A DNA stretch of 64,000 nt from Asanoa iriomotensis (GTDB lineage Bacteria; Actinomycetota; Actinomycetes; Mycobacteriales; Micromonosporaceae): positions 1 to 64,000 of the forward strand of contig NZ_BONC01000002.1 of assembly GCF_016862515.1 (NCBI RefSeq), given 5' to 3'. This document shows, in pieces, positions 43,351-56,499 of the stretch. A program made the position numbers and the translations under genes. The notes under the pieces were generated by a model. The model worked only from the letters and a program-made list of their open reading frames with translations, was not told the DNA's origin and made no database searches. Within the stretch, counting starts at the first letter, position 1. Each line of letters opens with the position of its first letter.

Positions 43351-43351
43351 T
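43322..43351 (+). promoter_or_regulatory. Predicted promoter of rplJ-rplL
   Basis: TTGGCA (43322-43327), an 18-bp spacer and TACCCT (43346-43351) lie in and just past the third tandem repeat, about 197 bp before rplJ. The -10 hexamer depends on the divergent end of repeat 3, so repeats 1 and 2 carry only the -35-like part. Confidence 0.55.
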
Positions 43352-43374
43352 TTGCTGCGAAGTTCCACCAGAGA

Positions 43375-43547
43375 CCGCTGGTCATCGCGCCGCAAGGCGC
43401 GGTCGAAGGCCCCGCACCGTGGGCGGCCCGCGCAGGTTGGACGGTTCGTGAGCCCGCGACCATGTCGCCCTCCCGCCCCGTGCGCCCTGCGCCGGGGCGT
43501 TTCGCTTTGCCGGGGCCACCCAGCTTCGAGCATTTGGAAGGAGGGAC
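43375..43547 (+). ncRNA. L10 leader-like 5' UTR of rplJ with an attenuator hairpin
   Basis: The 170-bp untranslated leader has several pairing segments. A GGTCGAAGGCCCCGCA to GCGCAGGTTGG region resembles the L10/L12-binding kink-turn domain seen in other rplJ leaders. A hairpin with 7-bp arms 43474-43480 and 43493-43499 is followed by TTTCGCTTT, so it could be an intrinsic attenuator. The rplJ ribosome-binding site GGAAGGAGGG is at the end. The fit to the L10 leader family is by eye. Confidence 0.5.
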
Positions 43548-44102
43548 ATGGCGGACAAGCCGGTTCGGGCCGACAAGGCCACCGCCGTCGCCGAGCTCAC
43601 CGAGCAGTTCCGCAGCTCAGGCGCCACCGTGCTGACCGAGTACCGCGGTCTGACGGTCTCGCAGATGACCCAGCTGCGGCGCTCGCTCGGCACGGAGGTC
43701 ACCTACTCGGTCGCCAAGAACACGCTGGCCAAGCGGGCAGCGTCGGAGGCGGGCATCGACGGCCTCGAGCAGCTGTTCACCGGTCCTACCGCGCTCACCT
43801 TCGTCTCCGGCGACGTCGTGGAAGCGGCGAAGAGCCTGCGCGAGTTCGCGAAGGCCAACCCGCTTCTCGTCATCAAGGGCGGCGTTTTCGAGGGCAAGGC
43901 GATCACGGCCGCTGAGGTCAACCGCCTGGCCGACCTCGAGTCCCGCGAGGTGCTGCTGGCCAAGCTGGCCGGCGGCATGAAGGCCAACCTGGCCAAGGCC
44001 GCGGCCCTGTTCCAGGCGCCGCTGTCGAAGACCGTCCGCACGGTCGCCGCTCTGCAGGACAAGCGCGAGCAGGAAGGCGCCCCGGCCGCCGACGCGGCCT
44101 GA
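43548..44102 (+). CDS. rplJ: 50S ribosomal protein uL10
   Basis: This is a 184-aa protein anchoring L7/L12 dimers to the ribosome. The N-domain reads [46 protein letters not shown] and [37 protein letters not shown]. The C-terminal helix ([19 protein letters not shown]) binds L12 dimers. It would autoregulate through the leader upstream. rplL follows by 42 bp. Confidence 0.97.
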   Translation: MADKPVRADKATAVAELTEQFRSSGATVLTEYRGLTVSQMTQLRRSLGTEVTYSVAKNTLAKRAASEAGIDGLEQLFTGPTALTFVSGDVVEAAKSLREFAKANPLLVIKGGVFEGKAITAAEVNRLADLESREVLLAKLAGGMKANLAKAAALFQAPLSKTVRTVAALQDKREQEGAPAADAA

Positions 44103-44144
44103 GCGCACCACAGACCAACGATCTACCAAAAGAGGTTAGGAAAC

Positions 44145-44531
44145 ATGGCGAAGCTCAGCACCGACGAGCTGCTCGACGCGTTCAAGGAGATGACGCTGAT
44201 CGAGCTCTCCGAGTTCGTGAAGCAGTTCGAGGAGACCTTCGACGTCAAGGCCGCCGCGCCCGTCGCGGTCGCCGCGGGCCCGGCCGCCGGCGGCGCCCCC
44301 GCCGAGGAGGTCGTGGAGCAGGACGAGTTCGACGTCATCCTCGACGCCGACGGTGGCAAGAAGATCCAGGTCATCAAGGTCGTGCGCGAGCTGACCGGCC
44401 TGGGCCTCAAGGAGGCCAAGGACCTGGTCGAGGCGGCGCCGAAGGCCGTCGTCGAGAAGGTCAACAAGGAGACCGCGGAGAAGGCCAAGGCCAAGCTCGA
44501 GGCCGAGGGCGCCAAGGTCACCCTCAAGTAA
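44145..44531 (+). CDS. rplL: 50S ribosomal protein bL12 (L7/L12)
   Basis: This is a 128-aa stalk protein that recruits translation GTPases. The N-terminal dimerisation helices are [29 protein letters not shown]. An Ala/Pro hinge ([18 protein letters not shown]) is followed by the C-domain [43 protein letters not shown], which contacts EF-G and EF-Tu. SD AGAGG is upstream. It ends at a strong hairpin. Confidence 0.97.
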   Translation: MAKLSTDELLDAFKEMTLIELSEFVKQFEETFDVKAAAPVAVAAGPAAGGAPAEEVVEQDEFDVILDADGGKKIQVIKVVRELTGLGLKEAKDLVEAAPKAVVEKVNKETAEKAKAKLEAEGAKVTLK

Positions 44532-44544
44532 GTCCCGCACGTGT

Positions 44545-44592
44545 CGACGGGCGGCGATTTCCCGGACCAAGGTCCCGGATCGCCGCCCGTCG
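44545..44592 (+). terminator. 14-bp hairpin terminator after rplL
   Basis: Positions 44545-44558 are the exact reverse complement of 44579-44592. An inner stem, GGACC (44564-44568) with GGTCC (44571-44575), extends the structure. It lies 13 bp after the rplL stop and separates rplJL from rpoBC. Confidence 0.88.
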
Positions 44593-44830
44593 GCGTACGC
44601 TCATAGCGGATCAAGTTCAAAGACCTGGTCCGACCCGCGTCAGAACCCTTGACGCGGAGTGTGCTGACAGGCACGCTGACATCAGCAAGACCTTCCGCGC
44701 TTGCAACGGCCACCGGTTGGGTATGTGCCCCATATCCGGCCAGAGGTGCAGAAGACGCGTTCTGAGCGTCCCGGTTGGTGCCCGTTTGGGCGCCCCGAAG
44801 ACACGCTCCGCGACCGCCTGCGCTGTGGGC

Positions 44831-44859
44831 TGGACAGCGGTTAGCCGTTCGGCTACACT
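44831..44859 (+). promoter_or_regulatory. Predicted rpoB promoter
   Basis: TGGACA (44831-44836), a 17-bp spacer and TACACT (44854-44859) form a strong sigma-70-type promoter in the 392-bp gap between rplL and rpoB. The start would give a leader of about 118 nt. I see no gene in the rest of the gap (44593-44830). Confidence 0.65.
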
Positions 44860-44984
44860 GCTAGTTTGCCGTGTCTTCCGTCTATGACCCTGTCCGTAAT
44901 GTCCACTGGACGTTTGCGGGTAGGGCCCGTCGGACTGCACGAACAACGGCCGTTCAGCAACACCGGTCCTCGGAAGGACGCATC

Positions 44985-47900
44985 TTGGCAGCTTCCCGCC
45001 CTGCGAAGACCAGTCGTACGTCGAGCGCTTTCGCTCCCCGCCGAATTTCCTTCGGCCGGATCACCGAACACCTCGAGGTCCCCAACCTCCTCGCCATCCA
45101 GACCGAGTCCTTTGACTGGCTGGTGGGCAACGAGGCATGGCAGGGCCGGTCGGCTGATGATCCGCACGCCCGCTCGGGTCTCGCAGAGATTCTCGATGAG
45201 ATCAGTCCGATTGAAGACTTCTCTGGCACCATGTCCCTTTCCTTCTCCGCGCCCCGCTTCGACGAGGTCAAGGCCTCGATCGAGGAGTGCAAGGAGAAGG
45301 ACCTCACCTACTGCGCGCCGCTCTTCGTGACCGCGGAGTTCACCAACAACACGACTGGCGAGATCAAGAGCCAGACCGTGTTCATGGGTGACTTCCCGAT
45401 GATGACGCCCAAGGGCACGTTCATCATCAACGGCACCGAGCGGGTCGTGGTGAGCCAGCTCGTCCGGTCGCCGGGCGTCTACTTCGACAAGCAGCCGGAC
45501 AAGACCTCCGACCGCGACCTGTCCAGCGTCAAGGTCATCCCGAGCCGGGGTGCCTGGCTCGAGTTCGACATCGACAAGCGCGACACCGTCGGCGTCCGGA
45601 TCGACCGCAAGCGTCGGCAGGCGGTCACCGTCCTGCTCAAGGCGGTCGGCTGGAGCAACGAGCAGATCCGTGAGCGGTTCGGCTGGTCCGAGCTCATGAT
45701 GACCACGCTCGAGAAGGACCACATCGCCGGTGTGGACGAGGCGCTCCTCGACATCTACCGCAAGCTGCGGCCGGGTGAGCCGCCGACGCGGGAGAACGCG
45801 CAGACCCTGCTCGACAACCTCTTCTTCAACCCGAAGCGGTACGACGTCGCCAAGGTCGGTCGATACAAGTTCAACAAGAAGCTCGAGCTCGACGTCCCGA
45901 TCAACAAGGGCACGCTGACCGAGGACGACATCGTCGCCACCGTGGAATACCTCTGCCGGCTGCACGCCGGTGAGGAGGGCTACGAGGCCGACGACATCGA
46001 CCACTTCGGCAACCGGCGCCTGCGGACGGTTGGCGAGCTGATCCAGAACCAGGTTCGGGTCGGCCTGTCCCGCATGGAGCGCGTCGTCCGCGAGCGGATG
46101 ACCACCCAGGACGTCGAGGCGATCACGCCGCAGACCCTGATCAACATCCGCCCCGTCGTGGCGGCGATCAAGGAGTTCTTCGGCACCTCGCAGCTCTCGC
46201 AGTTCATGGACCAGACCAACCCGCTGGCGGGTCTCACCCACCGGCGCCGGCTGAGCGCGCTCGGCCCGGGTGGTCTCTCCCGTGAGCGGGCGGGCTTCGA
46301 GGTCCGCGACGTGCACCCGTCCCACTACGGCCGGATGTGCCCGATCGAGACGCCGGAAGGCCCGAACATCGGCCTGATCGGTGCGCTCTCGACGTTCGGG
46401 CGGGTCAACCCGTTCGGCTTCATCGAGACGCCGTACCGCAAGGTCGAGGACGGCCGGGTCACCGACCAGATCGACTACCTGACCGCCGACGAGGAGGACC
46501 GCTTCGTCAAGGCGCAGGCCAACGCCGTGCTCAAGGCCGACGGGACCTTCGCCGAGGACCGCGTCCTCGTTCGCCGGAAGGGCGGTGAGGTCGACTTCGT
46601 GGCCGGCGCCGCGGTCGACTACATGGACGTCTCGCCTCGGCAGATGGTCTCGGTCGCGACCGCGATGATCCCGTTCCTCGAGCACGACGACGCCAACCGG
46701 GCACTGATGGGCGCCAACATGCAGCGCCAGGCGGTGCCGCTGGTCAAGGCCGAGTCCCCGTTCGTCGGCACCGGCATGGAATACCGTGCCGCGGTCGACG
46801 CCGGCGACGTGGTCGTGGCCGAGGTCGGTGGCGTGGTCGAGGACCTGTGCGCCGACTACGTGACCGTGCACCAGGACGACGGCCACCGCCGGACCTACCT
46901 GCTGCACAAGTTCCGTCGGTCCAACTCCGGCTCCTGCGTCAACCAGAAGCCGGTGGTCTTCGAGGGCGACCGGGTCGAGGCTGGCCAGGTCATCGCCGAC
47001 GGTCCGTGCACCGACGAGGGCGAGATGGCGCTCGGGCGCAACCTGCTCGTGGCGTTCATGCCCTGGGAGGGTCACAACTACGAAGACGCGATCATCCTGT
47101 CCCAGAAGCTGGTGCAGCAGGACACCCTCACCTCGATCCACATCGAGGAGCACGAGGTGGACGCCCGCGACACCAAGCTGGGCCCGGAGGAGATCACCCG
47201 CGACATCCCGAACGTCAGCGAGGAGATGCTCGCCGACCTCGACGAGCGGGGGATCATCCGGATCGGCGCCGAGGTCGTCACCGGCGACATCCTGGTCGGC
47301 AAGGTCACGCCCAAGGGCGAGACCGAGCTGACCCCGGAGGAGCGGCTGCTCCGCGCGATCTTCGGTGAGAAGGCGCGCGAGGTCCGGGACACCTCGCTGA
47401 AGGTGCCGCACGGCGAGACCGGCACGGTCATCGGCGTCCGGACCTTCTCCCGCGAGGACGGCGACGAGCTGCCCCCGGGCGTCAACGAGCTGGTCCGCGT
47501 CTACGTGGCACAGAAGCGCAAGATCCAGGACGGCGACAAGCTCGCCGGCCGCCACGGCAACAAGGGCGTCATCTCCAAGATCCTGCCGGTCGAGGACATG
47601 CCGTTCCTCGAGGACGGCACCCCGGTCGACATCGTGCTCAACCCGCTCGGTGTGCCGAGCCGGATGAACATCGGCCAGGTCCTGGAGACCCACCTCGGTT
47701 GGGTCGCCAAGACCGGTTGGAAGATCGATGGCGACGACGCCAAGTGGAAGACCGCGCTGAAGTCCATCGGTGCCGGCGAGTCCGTGCCGGACACCAACGT
47801 GGCCACGCCGGTCTTCGACGGTGCCAAGGAAGAGGAGATCACCGGCCTGCTCAGCAGCACCCTGCCGAACCGTGACGGGGTGCAGTTGGTCGGCGGATCC

Positions 47901-48416
47901 GGCAAGGCGCAGCTGTTCGACGGTCGTTCCGGCGAGCCGCTGCCCGACCCGATCGCGGTCGGTTACATCTACATCCTGAAGCTGAACCACCTGGTCGACG
48001 ACAAGATCCACGCTCGGTCGACCGGCCCGTACTCGATGATCACGCAGCAGCCGCTGGGTGGTAAGGCGCAGTTCGGTGGCCAGCGGTTCGGCGAGATGGA
48101 GTGCTGGGCGATGCAGGCCTACGGCGCGGCGTACGCGTTGCAGGAGCTGCTCACGATCAAGTCCGACGACGTCCTGGGCCGGGTGAAGGTCTACGAGGCG
48201 ATCGTCAAGGGCGAGAACATTCCGGAGCCGGGCATCCCGGAGTCGTTCAAGGTGCTGCTCAAGGAGCTGCAGTCGCTGTGCCTCAACGTCGAGGTGCTCT
48301 CCAGCGACGGCGTCGCTCTCGAGATGCGCGAGACCGACGACGAGGTGTTCCGCGCCGCGGAGGAACTCGGCATCGACCTGTCCCGGCGTGAGCCGAGCAG
48401 CGTCGAGGAAGTGTGA
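44985..48416 (+). CDS. rpoB: DNA-directed RNA polymerase subunit beta
   Basis: This is a 1143-aa protein. I chose the TTG at 44985 ([10 protein letters not shown]) because GGAAGGA is just upstream and other actinobacterial RpoB proteins begin at the same point. The rifampicin pocket is [33 protein letters not shown], with the Asp, His and Ser positions that usually mutate to resistance in their sensitive form. Later blocks include [45 protein letters not shown] and the C-terminal [30 protein letters not shown]. It precedes rpoC by 82 bp. Confidence 0.98.
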   Translation: MAASRPAKTSRTSSAFAPRRISFGRITEHLEVPNLLAIQTESFDWLVGNEAWQGRSADDPHARSGLAEILDEISPIEDFSGTMSLSFSAPRFDEVKASIEECKEKDLTYCAPLFVTAEFTNNTTGEIKSQTVFMGDFPMMTPKGTFIINGTERVVVSQLVRSPGVYFDKQPDKTSDRDLSSVKVIPSRGAWLEFDIDKRDTVGVRIDRKRRQAVTVLLKAVGWSNEQIRERFGWSELMMTTLEKDHIAGVDEALLDIYRKLRPGEPPTRENAQTLLDNLFFNPKRYDVAKVGRYKFNKKLELDVPINKGTLTEDDIVATVEYLCRLHAGEEGYEADDIDHFGNRRLRTVGELIQNQVRVGLSRMERVVRERMTTQDVEAITPQTLINIRPVVAAIKEFFGTSQLSQFMDQTNPLAGLTHRRRLSALGPGGLSRERAGFEVRDVHPSHYGRMCPIETPEGPNIGLIGALSTFGRVNPFGFIETPYRKVEDGRVTDQIDYLTADEEDRFVKAQANAVLKADGTFAEDRVLVRRKGGEVDFVAGAAVDYMDVSPRQMVSVATAMIPFLEHDDANRALMGANMQRQAVPLVKAESPFVGTGMEYRAAVDAGDVVVAEVGGVVEDLCADYVTVHQDDGHRRTYLLHKFRRSNSGSCVNQKPVVFEGDRVEAGQVIADGPCTDEGEMALGRNLLVAFMPWEGHNYEDAIILSQKLVQQDTLTSIHIEEHEVDARDTKLGPEEITRDIPNVSEEMLADLDERGIIRIGAEVVTGDILVGKVTPKGETELTPEERLLRAIFGEKAREVRDTSLKVPHGETGTVIGVRTFSREDGDELPPGVNELVRVYVAQKRKIQDGDKLAGRHGNKGVISKILPVEDMPFLEDGTPVDIVLNPLGVPSRMNIGQVLETHLGWVAKTGWKIDGDDAKWKTALKSIGAGESVPDTNVATPVFDGAKEEEITGLLSSTLPNRDGVQLVGGSGKAQLFDGRSGEPLPDPIAVGYIYILKLNHLVDDKIHARSTGPYSMITQQPLGGKAQFGGQRFGEMECWAMQAYGAAYALQELLTIKSDDVLGRVKVYEAIVKGENIPEPGIPESFKVLLKELQSLCLNVEVLSSDGVALEMRETDDEVFRAAEELGIDLSRREPSSVEEV

Positions 48417-48498
48417 GTAGTGGCCGGGGCTCCCGACCAGGAGCCCCGGCTGCCCCGCCCGGTAGGTAAAGAGCAACGACAGACTCGAGGGACATAAA

Positions 48499-52389
<3,891 letters not shown>

Positions 52390-52402
52390 TCGTCGTCCTT
52401 GC

Positions 52403-52447
52403 CAAGGATCGGGCGCTCTCCCTGTTTGGGAGGGCGCCCTTCCTTGT
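52403..52447 (+). terminator. Terminator hairpin after rpoC
   Basis: An inner stem pairs 52411-52422 with 52428-52439 with one G-T mismatch. An outer AAGGA/TCCTT pairing (52404-52408 with 52440-52444) extends it. It is followed by TTGTTTGG, and lies 14 bp after the rpoC stop. Confidence 0.85.
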
Positions 52448-52492
52448 TTGGCCGTGGGTCACAGTCCATTGGCTGGGCGCCGCTGTGGGTTG

Positions 52493-53065
52493 CTATCGCT
52501 TCACGCGGTAGCGGATGTGGGTTGCTTCCGGGGTGTTGGTTACACGGGCGATTTCCAACTCGATCTCCCTTGGGAGTACGTCGAAGAGGCGGCGGCCCTG
52601 GCCTAGCAGTACCGGGATCAGGTGTAACTGGATCTCGTCCAGTACTCCGGCCTCCAGCGCTCGTTGGGCTGTGTAGGCGCCGTGCACCAGCACGTTTCTG
52701 TCGCCGGCCGCCGCCTTGGCTTGGGTCATGGCGCTTTCTATGCCGTCTTGGACGTAGGTGACCTGGGGGTAGTTGGCGGCAGTTTTGCCTGGTGGGCGGT
52801 GGGTGGGGACGAAGATGGGCATGCCGTGGTGGGTGCCGCCCCAGTGGTCGACGATTTCGACCGTGCGTCGTCCGGCTACCACGGCGCCGGTCTCGTTGTA
52901 TTCGGCCAGTAGTTGGCCCGCTGTGCCGTCCGTGCGGAAGGTTTCGCCGTCCGGGTGCAGGCCCCAGTGGTGGAGGCGGTTGCCGTCCTCGCCGCCGAGG
53001 GTGTCGTTCGGGTCCGCTATGTAGCCGTCCACCGAGACGGACATGAAGAGCACTGATGCTGGCAC
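52493..53065 (-). CDS. Dihydrofolate reductase-like (RibD C-terminal) protein
   Basis: This is a 190-aa protein with the RibD_C/DHFR-like fold: SVLFMSVSVDGYIADPNDTLGGEDG, then ETGAVVAGRRTVEIVDHWGG, then VLVHGAYTAQRALEAGVLDEIQLHLIPVLLGQGRRLFD. The C-terminal THIRYRVKR is typical. The family comprises NADPH-dependent reductases of unknown substrate, distinct from folate DHFR. The codons are less GC-biased at the third position than in rpoC. It is divergent from the kinase gene, with 47 bp between starts. Confidence 0.85.
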   Translation of the reverse strand: MPASVLFMSVSVDGYIADPNDTLGGEDGNRLHHWGLHPDGETFRTDGTAGQLLAEYNETGAVVAGRRTVEIVDHWGGTHHGMPIFVPTHRPPGKTAANYPQVTYVQDGIESAMTQAKAAAGDRNVLVHGAYTAQRALEAGVLDEIQLHLIPVLLGQGRRLFDVLPREIELEIARVTNTPEATHIRYRVKR

Positions 53066-53112
53066 GTTGGCCTCCGTTGGAGTCGGTCCTGATCGGACGC
53101 TATAGCCGGGTG

Positions 53113-53643
53113 GTGTCCAGATTGCCTTTGCTCGTCGTGGTCAGTGGGCCGCCTGGGAGCGGGAAGACCACGTTGGCGCATGCGCTGGCTTCGGCGGTCG
53201 GGTGTCCCGCGATCTGTCGCGATGAGATCAAGGAAGGCATGGTCCACGGGGACGCCCACTATGTGCCTGAGTTGTCTGACGACGTCGCTTGGCGTGCCTA
53301 CGAGACGTTCTTCGGCGCTCTGCGGCTCTTGCTGGCAGCGGGTGTCACCACGGTTGCCGAGGCTGCTTTTCAGGATCGGCTTTGGCGGCAGGGGCTTCGG
53401 CCGCTGTTGCCGCTGGCCGACGTGAAGGTCGTGCAGTGTTACGCCGCTGACGAGGTGATCGAGCAGCGGGTCGGCGGGCGTACGCGCCCGGCGCATGCCG
53501 ACGCGCAGTGGGTGGTGCGGGCGTTCGAGCGGGTTGTGTTGGGTGTTCCGGAGATCCGCGTGGATACCAGCGATGGCTATGACCCCGGGCTGGACGAGAT
53601 CGTGCGGTTTGTTGGTCAGAAGAACTCGTCCAGTAGGCGGTAG
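53113..53643 (+). CDS. P-loop NTPase/kinase, AAA_33-like
   Basis: This is a 176-aa protein from a GTG at 53113 (GTG at 53110 is also possible). Walker A is VSGPPGSGKTTLAHALASAVG near the N-terminus. VGCPAICRDEIKEGM follows as in small-molecule or zeta-like kinases. VVQCYAADEVIEQRVGGRTRPAHAD resembles the lid. Substrate unknown. Its codon use includes many T-ending codons, unlike the ribosomal and rpo genes beside it. Its 3' end overlaps the convergent phosphotransferase gene by 28 bp. Confidence 0.78.
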   Translation: MSRLPLLVVVSGPPGSGKTTLAHALASAVGCPAICRDEIKEGMVHGDAHYVPELSDDVAWRAYETFFGALRLLLAAGVTTVAEAAFQDRLWRQGLRPLLPLADVKVVQCYAADEVIEQRVGGRTRPAHADAQWVVRAFERVVLGVPEIRVDTSDGYDPGLDEIVRFVGQKNSSSRR

Positions 53644-54296
53644 AAGGCGATCTTCGCTGGGTCCGGGTGGGGGAGGCCGTAGGCCCTCAGGAGGGGTTCG
53701 GCGTCGGTGGTCTTGCTTCTTGTGGCGATGGCCAGGTCGTTGTGGCGGTCCGCTATCCCCAGGCGGGAGACGTCGACGACGCCTGTTGGTCTGAGTTGGT
53801 CGTCGAAGAGGATGTTCGGTAGGCATGGGTCGCCGTGGCCGACGACCAGGTCCTCCGGTGCCTGTGGGCGGGTGGCGTGGAGTTCGGCGAGCAGTTGAGC
53901 CGCCGACCAGCCCGTCCGGCCGGCGTCGAGGTCGGTGAGCTCGATCCGCTCGGCCCGGGCGTTCGCCTCCGCGTGCGCGACCGTGATCGCTAGGCGGTGG
54001 TCGAACGGACAGGTCGCCGGCGGGAGGTCATGGAGGGTGCGGAGCAGCTCGCCGATGGCCGCGGCCACGGCGGGGGAGCCCGCCGGGGCCGGGTGGCCGG
54101 GCAGGGCGCGGGTGGTCAGGCGGCCCGGTTCGTGGTCCAGGACTTCCGGGCAGGGGAAGCCCTGGGCGGCGAGCCAGGTCAGGCGGGCCGCTTCGGCGGC
54201 GATCTCGGTCGGGTCGCCGTGTTTGCGGTAGGCGTCGGTGCTGCGCCAGACCTGGGCGCCGGATTTGCCCGTGCGTACCGGGAGCCATTCGGTCAC
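53616..54296 (-). CDS. Aminoglycoside 3'-phosphotransferase (APH(3')-like)
   Basis: This is a 226-aa protein from the GTG at 54296 (VTEWLPVRTGKSG). It shows the APH(3') layout: EAARLTWLAAQGFPCPEVLD, RTLHDLPPATCPFDHR, the catalytic loop VVGHGDPCLPNILFDD, and the Mg-binding segment VVDVSRLGIADRHNDLAIATR. It ends FYRLLDEFF, the standard end of this family. APH(3') enzymes phosphorylate kanamycin and neomycin. It is somewhat shorter than the usual 260-270 aa at the N-terminus, where an upstream in-frame start could add about 55 residues, but that would run into the divergent gene at 54328. Resistance is inferred from motifs only. Confidence 0.82.
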   Translation of the reverse strand: MTEWLPVRTGKSGAQVWRSTDAYRKHGDPTEIAAEAARLTWLAAQGFPCPEVLDHEPGRLTTRALPGHPAPAGSPAVAAAIGELLRTLHDLPPATCPFDHRLAITVAHAEANARAERIELTDLDAGRTGWSAAQLLAELHATRPQAPEDLVVGHGDPCLPNILFDDQLRPTGVVDVSRLGIADRHNDLAIATRSKTTDAEPLLRAYGLPHPDPAKIAFYRLLDEFF

Positions 54297-54327
54297 ACGG
54301 TCATGATGGGCGGATAGGGTCGGGAGC

Positions 54328-54672
54328 GTGCAACCCACGGAGGCGCTGCGGCATCCGCTTGATCCTGATCCGGTGCGGGCCACCAAGGCCGGCGCCGTCT
54401 TCGGGCTCGGGCTCCTTGCCGCCGTTACCGGAGTGTTCGTCGGTGGGATCGTGCCCGCCACCGTCGCCTTGCTGCTCGCCCGGCAGGCGCGGCGGGAGGC
54501 GTACGCCTCGCGGGGTTATCTGACCGGCAGCGTCTGGTTGCACCGCGGCGAGCGGATGGCCTGGATCGGGATCATGCTCGCGATCGCCACCATCGTGATC
54601 CTCACGGTCATCGGCATCCTCGGCTCGACCAATCCGGGCGGTGTGCAGGACTTCGGGCCCGGGGTCGACTGA
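54328..54672 (+). CDS. Small membrane protein, unknown
   Basis: This is a 114-aa protein from a GTG. Two membrane helices (about residues 22-50 and 76-98) flank a basic loop ARQARREAYASRGYLTGSVWLHRGER. That layout resembles DUF4190-like small actinobacterial proteins. It is divergent from the phosphotransferase gene and precedes another membrane protein. The function is not known. Confidence 0.65.
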   Translation: MQPTEALRHPLDPDPVRATKAGAVFGLGLLAAVTGVFVGGIVPATVALLLARQARREAYASRGYLTGSVWLHRGERMAWIGIMLAIATIVILTVIGILGSTNPGGVQDFGPGVD

Positions 54673-54738
54673 CCGCCGTGTGAAACCTCGGCGAACTCTG
54701 TGCCGGGGTGGGTGACTGGGCATGGCATGCTCGTGTGC

Positions 54739-55221
54739 GTGGCGCAGCAGGGCGGACCCTCGTACCCGGTGAATCAACCGAGACCCCTTTCCGTGCCGCC
54801 GCCTCCGTCGGACGGTCAGCAACGGGCCCGGCGGGTCGATCCGGTCGCCGGCACGGCGTTCGGCATCGTGCATCTCGAGGTGCCGCCGGCGACCTCCGGT
54901 CTGGCCATCGGCGGGCTGATCTCCGGCATCGCCTCGATCGTCGTCTCCCTGGTCGTGCTCTGCTTCGGGCTGGTCGGCGCGGAGAGCGGCTGGGGTGCCT
55001 GGGCGGCCGGGGCGTTCGCCGTGTTGGCGCTGGCCGCGGGTGTGGCGGGAGTGGCCCTCGGTGTGCTCGCGCGGCGGCAGATCCGGCAGGTCGGGCCGGC
55101 CGCTTCGATGCGGTTCCAGGGCAAGGGGCTGGCCACCGCGGGCGTGGTGTGCGGCATCGTCGGGCTGGTCATCGCCTTGATCGCGTTCTTCGCCGCGCTC
55201 GCGCTCCAACTCGCCGTGTAA
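54739..55221 (+). CDS. DUF4190-like membrane protein
   Basis: This is a 160-aa protein from a GTG at 54739; an ATG at 54727 is possible. A Pro-rich cytoplasmic N-terminus (residues 1-45) is followed by a helix ([22 protein letters not shown]), two further helices ([26 protein letters not shown] and [27 protein letters not shown]) and a short end. The SGLAxxGLxxGI pattern is typical of DUF4190. Function unknown. It is the last gene before the str operon leader. Confidence 0.68.
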   Translation: MAQQGGPSYPVNQPRPLSVPPPPSDGQQRARRVDPVAGTAFGIVHLEVPPATSGLAIGGLISGIASIVVSLVVLCFGLVGAESGWGAWAAGAFAVLALAAGVAGVALGVLARRQIRQVGPAASMRFQGKGLATAGVVCGIVGLVIALIAFFAALALQLAV

Positions 55222-55317
55222 GCGGGCCTTCCGGGCAAAGTGCCTGGCTCGGCAGTGCGCCGGGACAGTCGCTACAATTGACGGAGATAGGGACCAACCG
55301 CGGGTGTCACAGGGGTT

Positions 55318-55346
55318 TTGACCTGCGCGCTCGCGATGGGTACTCT
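55318..55346 (+). promoter_or_regulatory. Predicted str operon (rpsL) promoter
   Basis: TTGACC (55318-55323), a 17-bp spacer and TACTCT (55341-55346) form a strong promoter 271 bp before rpsL. A second -10-like TACAAT (55273-55278) has no good -35. The gap 55222-55616 has no protein gene; it is a long leader. Confidence 0.7.
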
Positions 55347-55491
55347 TTCCTTTCGTGCCCGGGCTCGCCCGGGCAATCCGTGCGTGCGCGCACCGTTCTG
55401 GCCAGGCAGCGACCAGCCGCCGAGTGCGTGAGCACGAACAATGGCAGAAATCCCGGGCTCGCGTCAGCGCGCACGGGGACCGTGGAAAGGC

Positions 55492-55535
55492 CGACACGCC
55501 CGACCGCGGGTACCGGGAGCACCTGGCCCGGTCGG
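55492..55535 (+). promoter_or_regulatory. Leader RNA element of the str operon (shared with S10 operon)
   Basis: A 19-nt stretch, CGACACGCCCGACCGCGGG (55492-55510), is identical to 60080-60098 in the S10 leader. Its CCGACC (55500-55505) can pair with GGTCGG (55530-55535), and both copies are followed by GGTCGGAG. It lies about 80-125 bp before rpsL. The element probably acts in RNA. Confidence 0.65.
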
Positions 55536-55616
55536 AGTGTTGGAGAACCGTCCACCCGGGCGGTTGAGGCGACAGGCGCGGCCGCGAGGAAGCGGCCGAA
55601 GGGAGCGGAAAACCCG

Positions 55617-55991
55617 GTGCCAACCATTCAGCAGCTGGTCCGCAAGGGCCGGCAGGCGAAGACGAGCAAGACGAAGACCCCGGCGCTGAAGGGCAGCCCT
55701 CAGCGGCGCGGCGTGTGCACCCGCGTGTACACCACCACCCCGAAGAAGCCGAACTCGGCGCTGCGCAAGGTCGCCCGCGTCAAGCTCAGCAGCCAGATCG
55801 AGGTGACCGCCTACATCCCCGGTGTCGGCCACAACCTGCAGGAGCACTCGATCGTGCTCGTGCGTGGCGGCCGGGTGAAGGACCTTCCCGGCGTGCGTTA
55901 CAAGATCGTGCGTGGCTCGCTCGACACCCAGGGTGTCCGCAACCGCAAGCAGGCCCGCAGCCGCTACGGCGCCAAGAAGGAGAAGAGCTGA
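55617..55991 (+). CDS. rpsL: 30S ribosomal protein uS12
   Basis: This is a 124-aa protein from a GTG at 55617. It sits at the decoding centre. Lys43 ([11 protein letters not shown]) and Lys88 (GGRVKDLPG), the usual streptomycin-resistance sites, are wild type. The mRNA leader holds the shared motif. rpsG starts 1 bp after the stop. SD is GGGAGCGG upstream. Confidence 0.97.
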   Translation: MPTIQQLVRKGRQAKTSKTKTPALKGSPQRRGVCTRVYTTTPKKPNSALRKVARVKLSSQIEVTAYIPGVGHNLQEHSIVLVRGGRVKDLPGVRYKIVRGSLDTQGVRNRKQARSRYGAKKEKS

Positions 55992-55992
55992 C

Positions 55993-56466
55993 ATGCCGCG
56001 TAAGGGACCTGCTCCCCGCCGTCCGCTCGTCGCGGACCCGGTGTACAACTCCCCGCTGGTGACCCAGCTGGTCAACAAGATCCTGCTGCGCGGCAAGCGG
56101 CAGCTCGCCGAGCGCATCGTGTACGGCGCGCTCGAGGGCGCTCGTGAGAAGAGCGGCGGCACCGACCCCGTCGTCATCCTCAAGCGGGCGATGGACAACG
56201 TGAAGCCGGCCATCGAGGTGAAGAGCCGCCGTGTCGGTGGCGCCACCTACCAGGTGCCGATCGAGGTGCGCGCGCCCCGCCAGACCACGCTCGGTCTGCG
56301 CTGGCTGGTGCAGTACTCGAAGGCCCGCCGGGAGAAGACCATGGTCGAGCGCCTCATGAACGAGCTGCTCGACGCCAGCAACGGCCTCGGTGCCGCGGTG
56401 AAGCGACGCGAGGACACGCACAAGATGGCGGAGTCCAACAAGGCCTTCGCCCACTACCGGTGGTAA
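55993..56466 (+). CDS. rpsG: 30S ribosomal protein uS7
   Basis: This is a 157-aa protein that nucleates 30S head assembly. Landmarks are [69 protein letters not shown] and the C-terminal [18 protein letters not shown]. It begins one base after the rpsL stop and is followed 33 bp later by fusA. Confidence 0.97.
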   Translation: MPRKGPAPRRPLVADPVYNSPLVTQLVNKILLRGKRQLAERIVYGALEGAREKSGGTDPVVILKRAMDNVKPAIEVKSRRVGGATYQVPIEVRAPRQTTLGLRWLVQYSKARREKTMVERLMNELLDASNGLGAAVKRREDTHKMAESNKAFAHYRW

Positions 56467-56499
56467 CCACCCACCGAACGACGACGAAGAGGGATTGAA

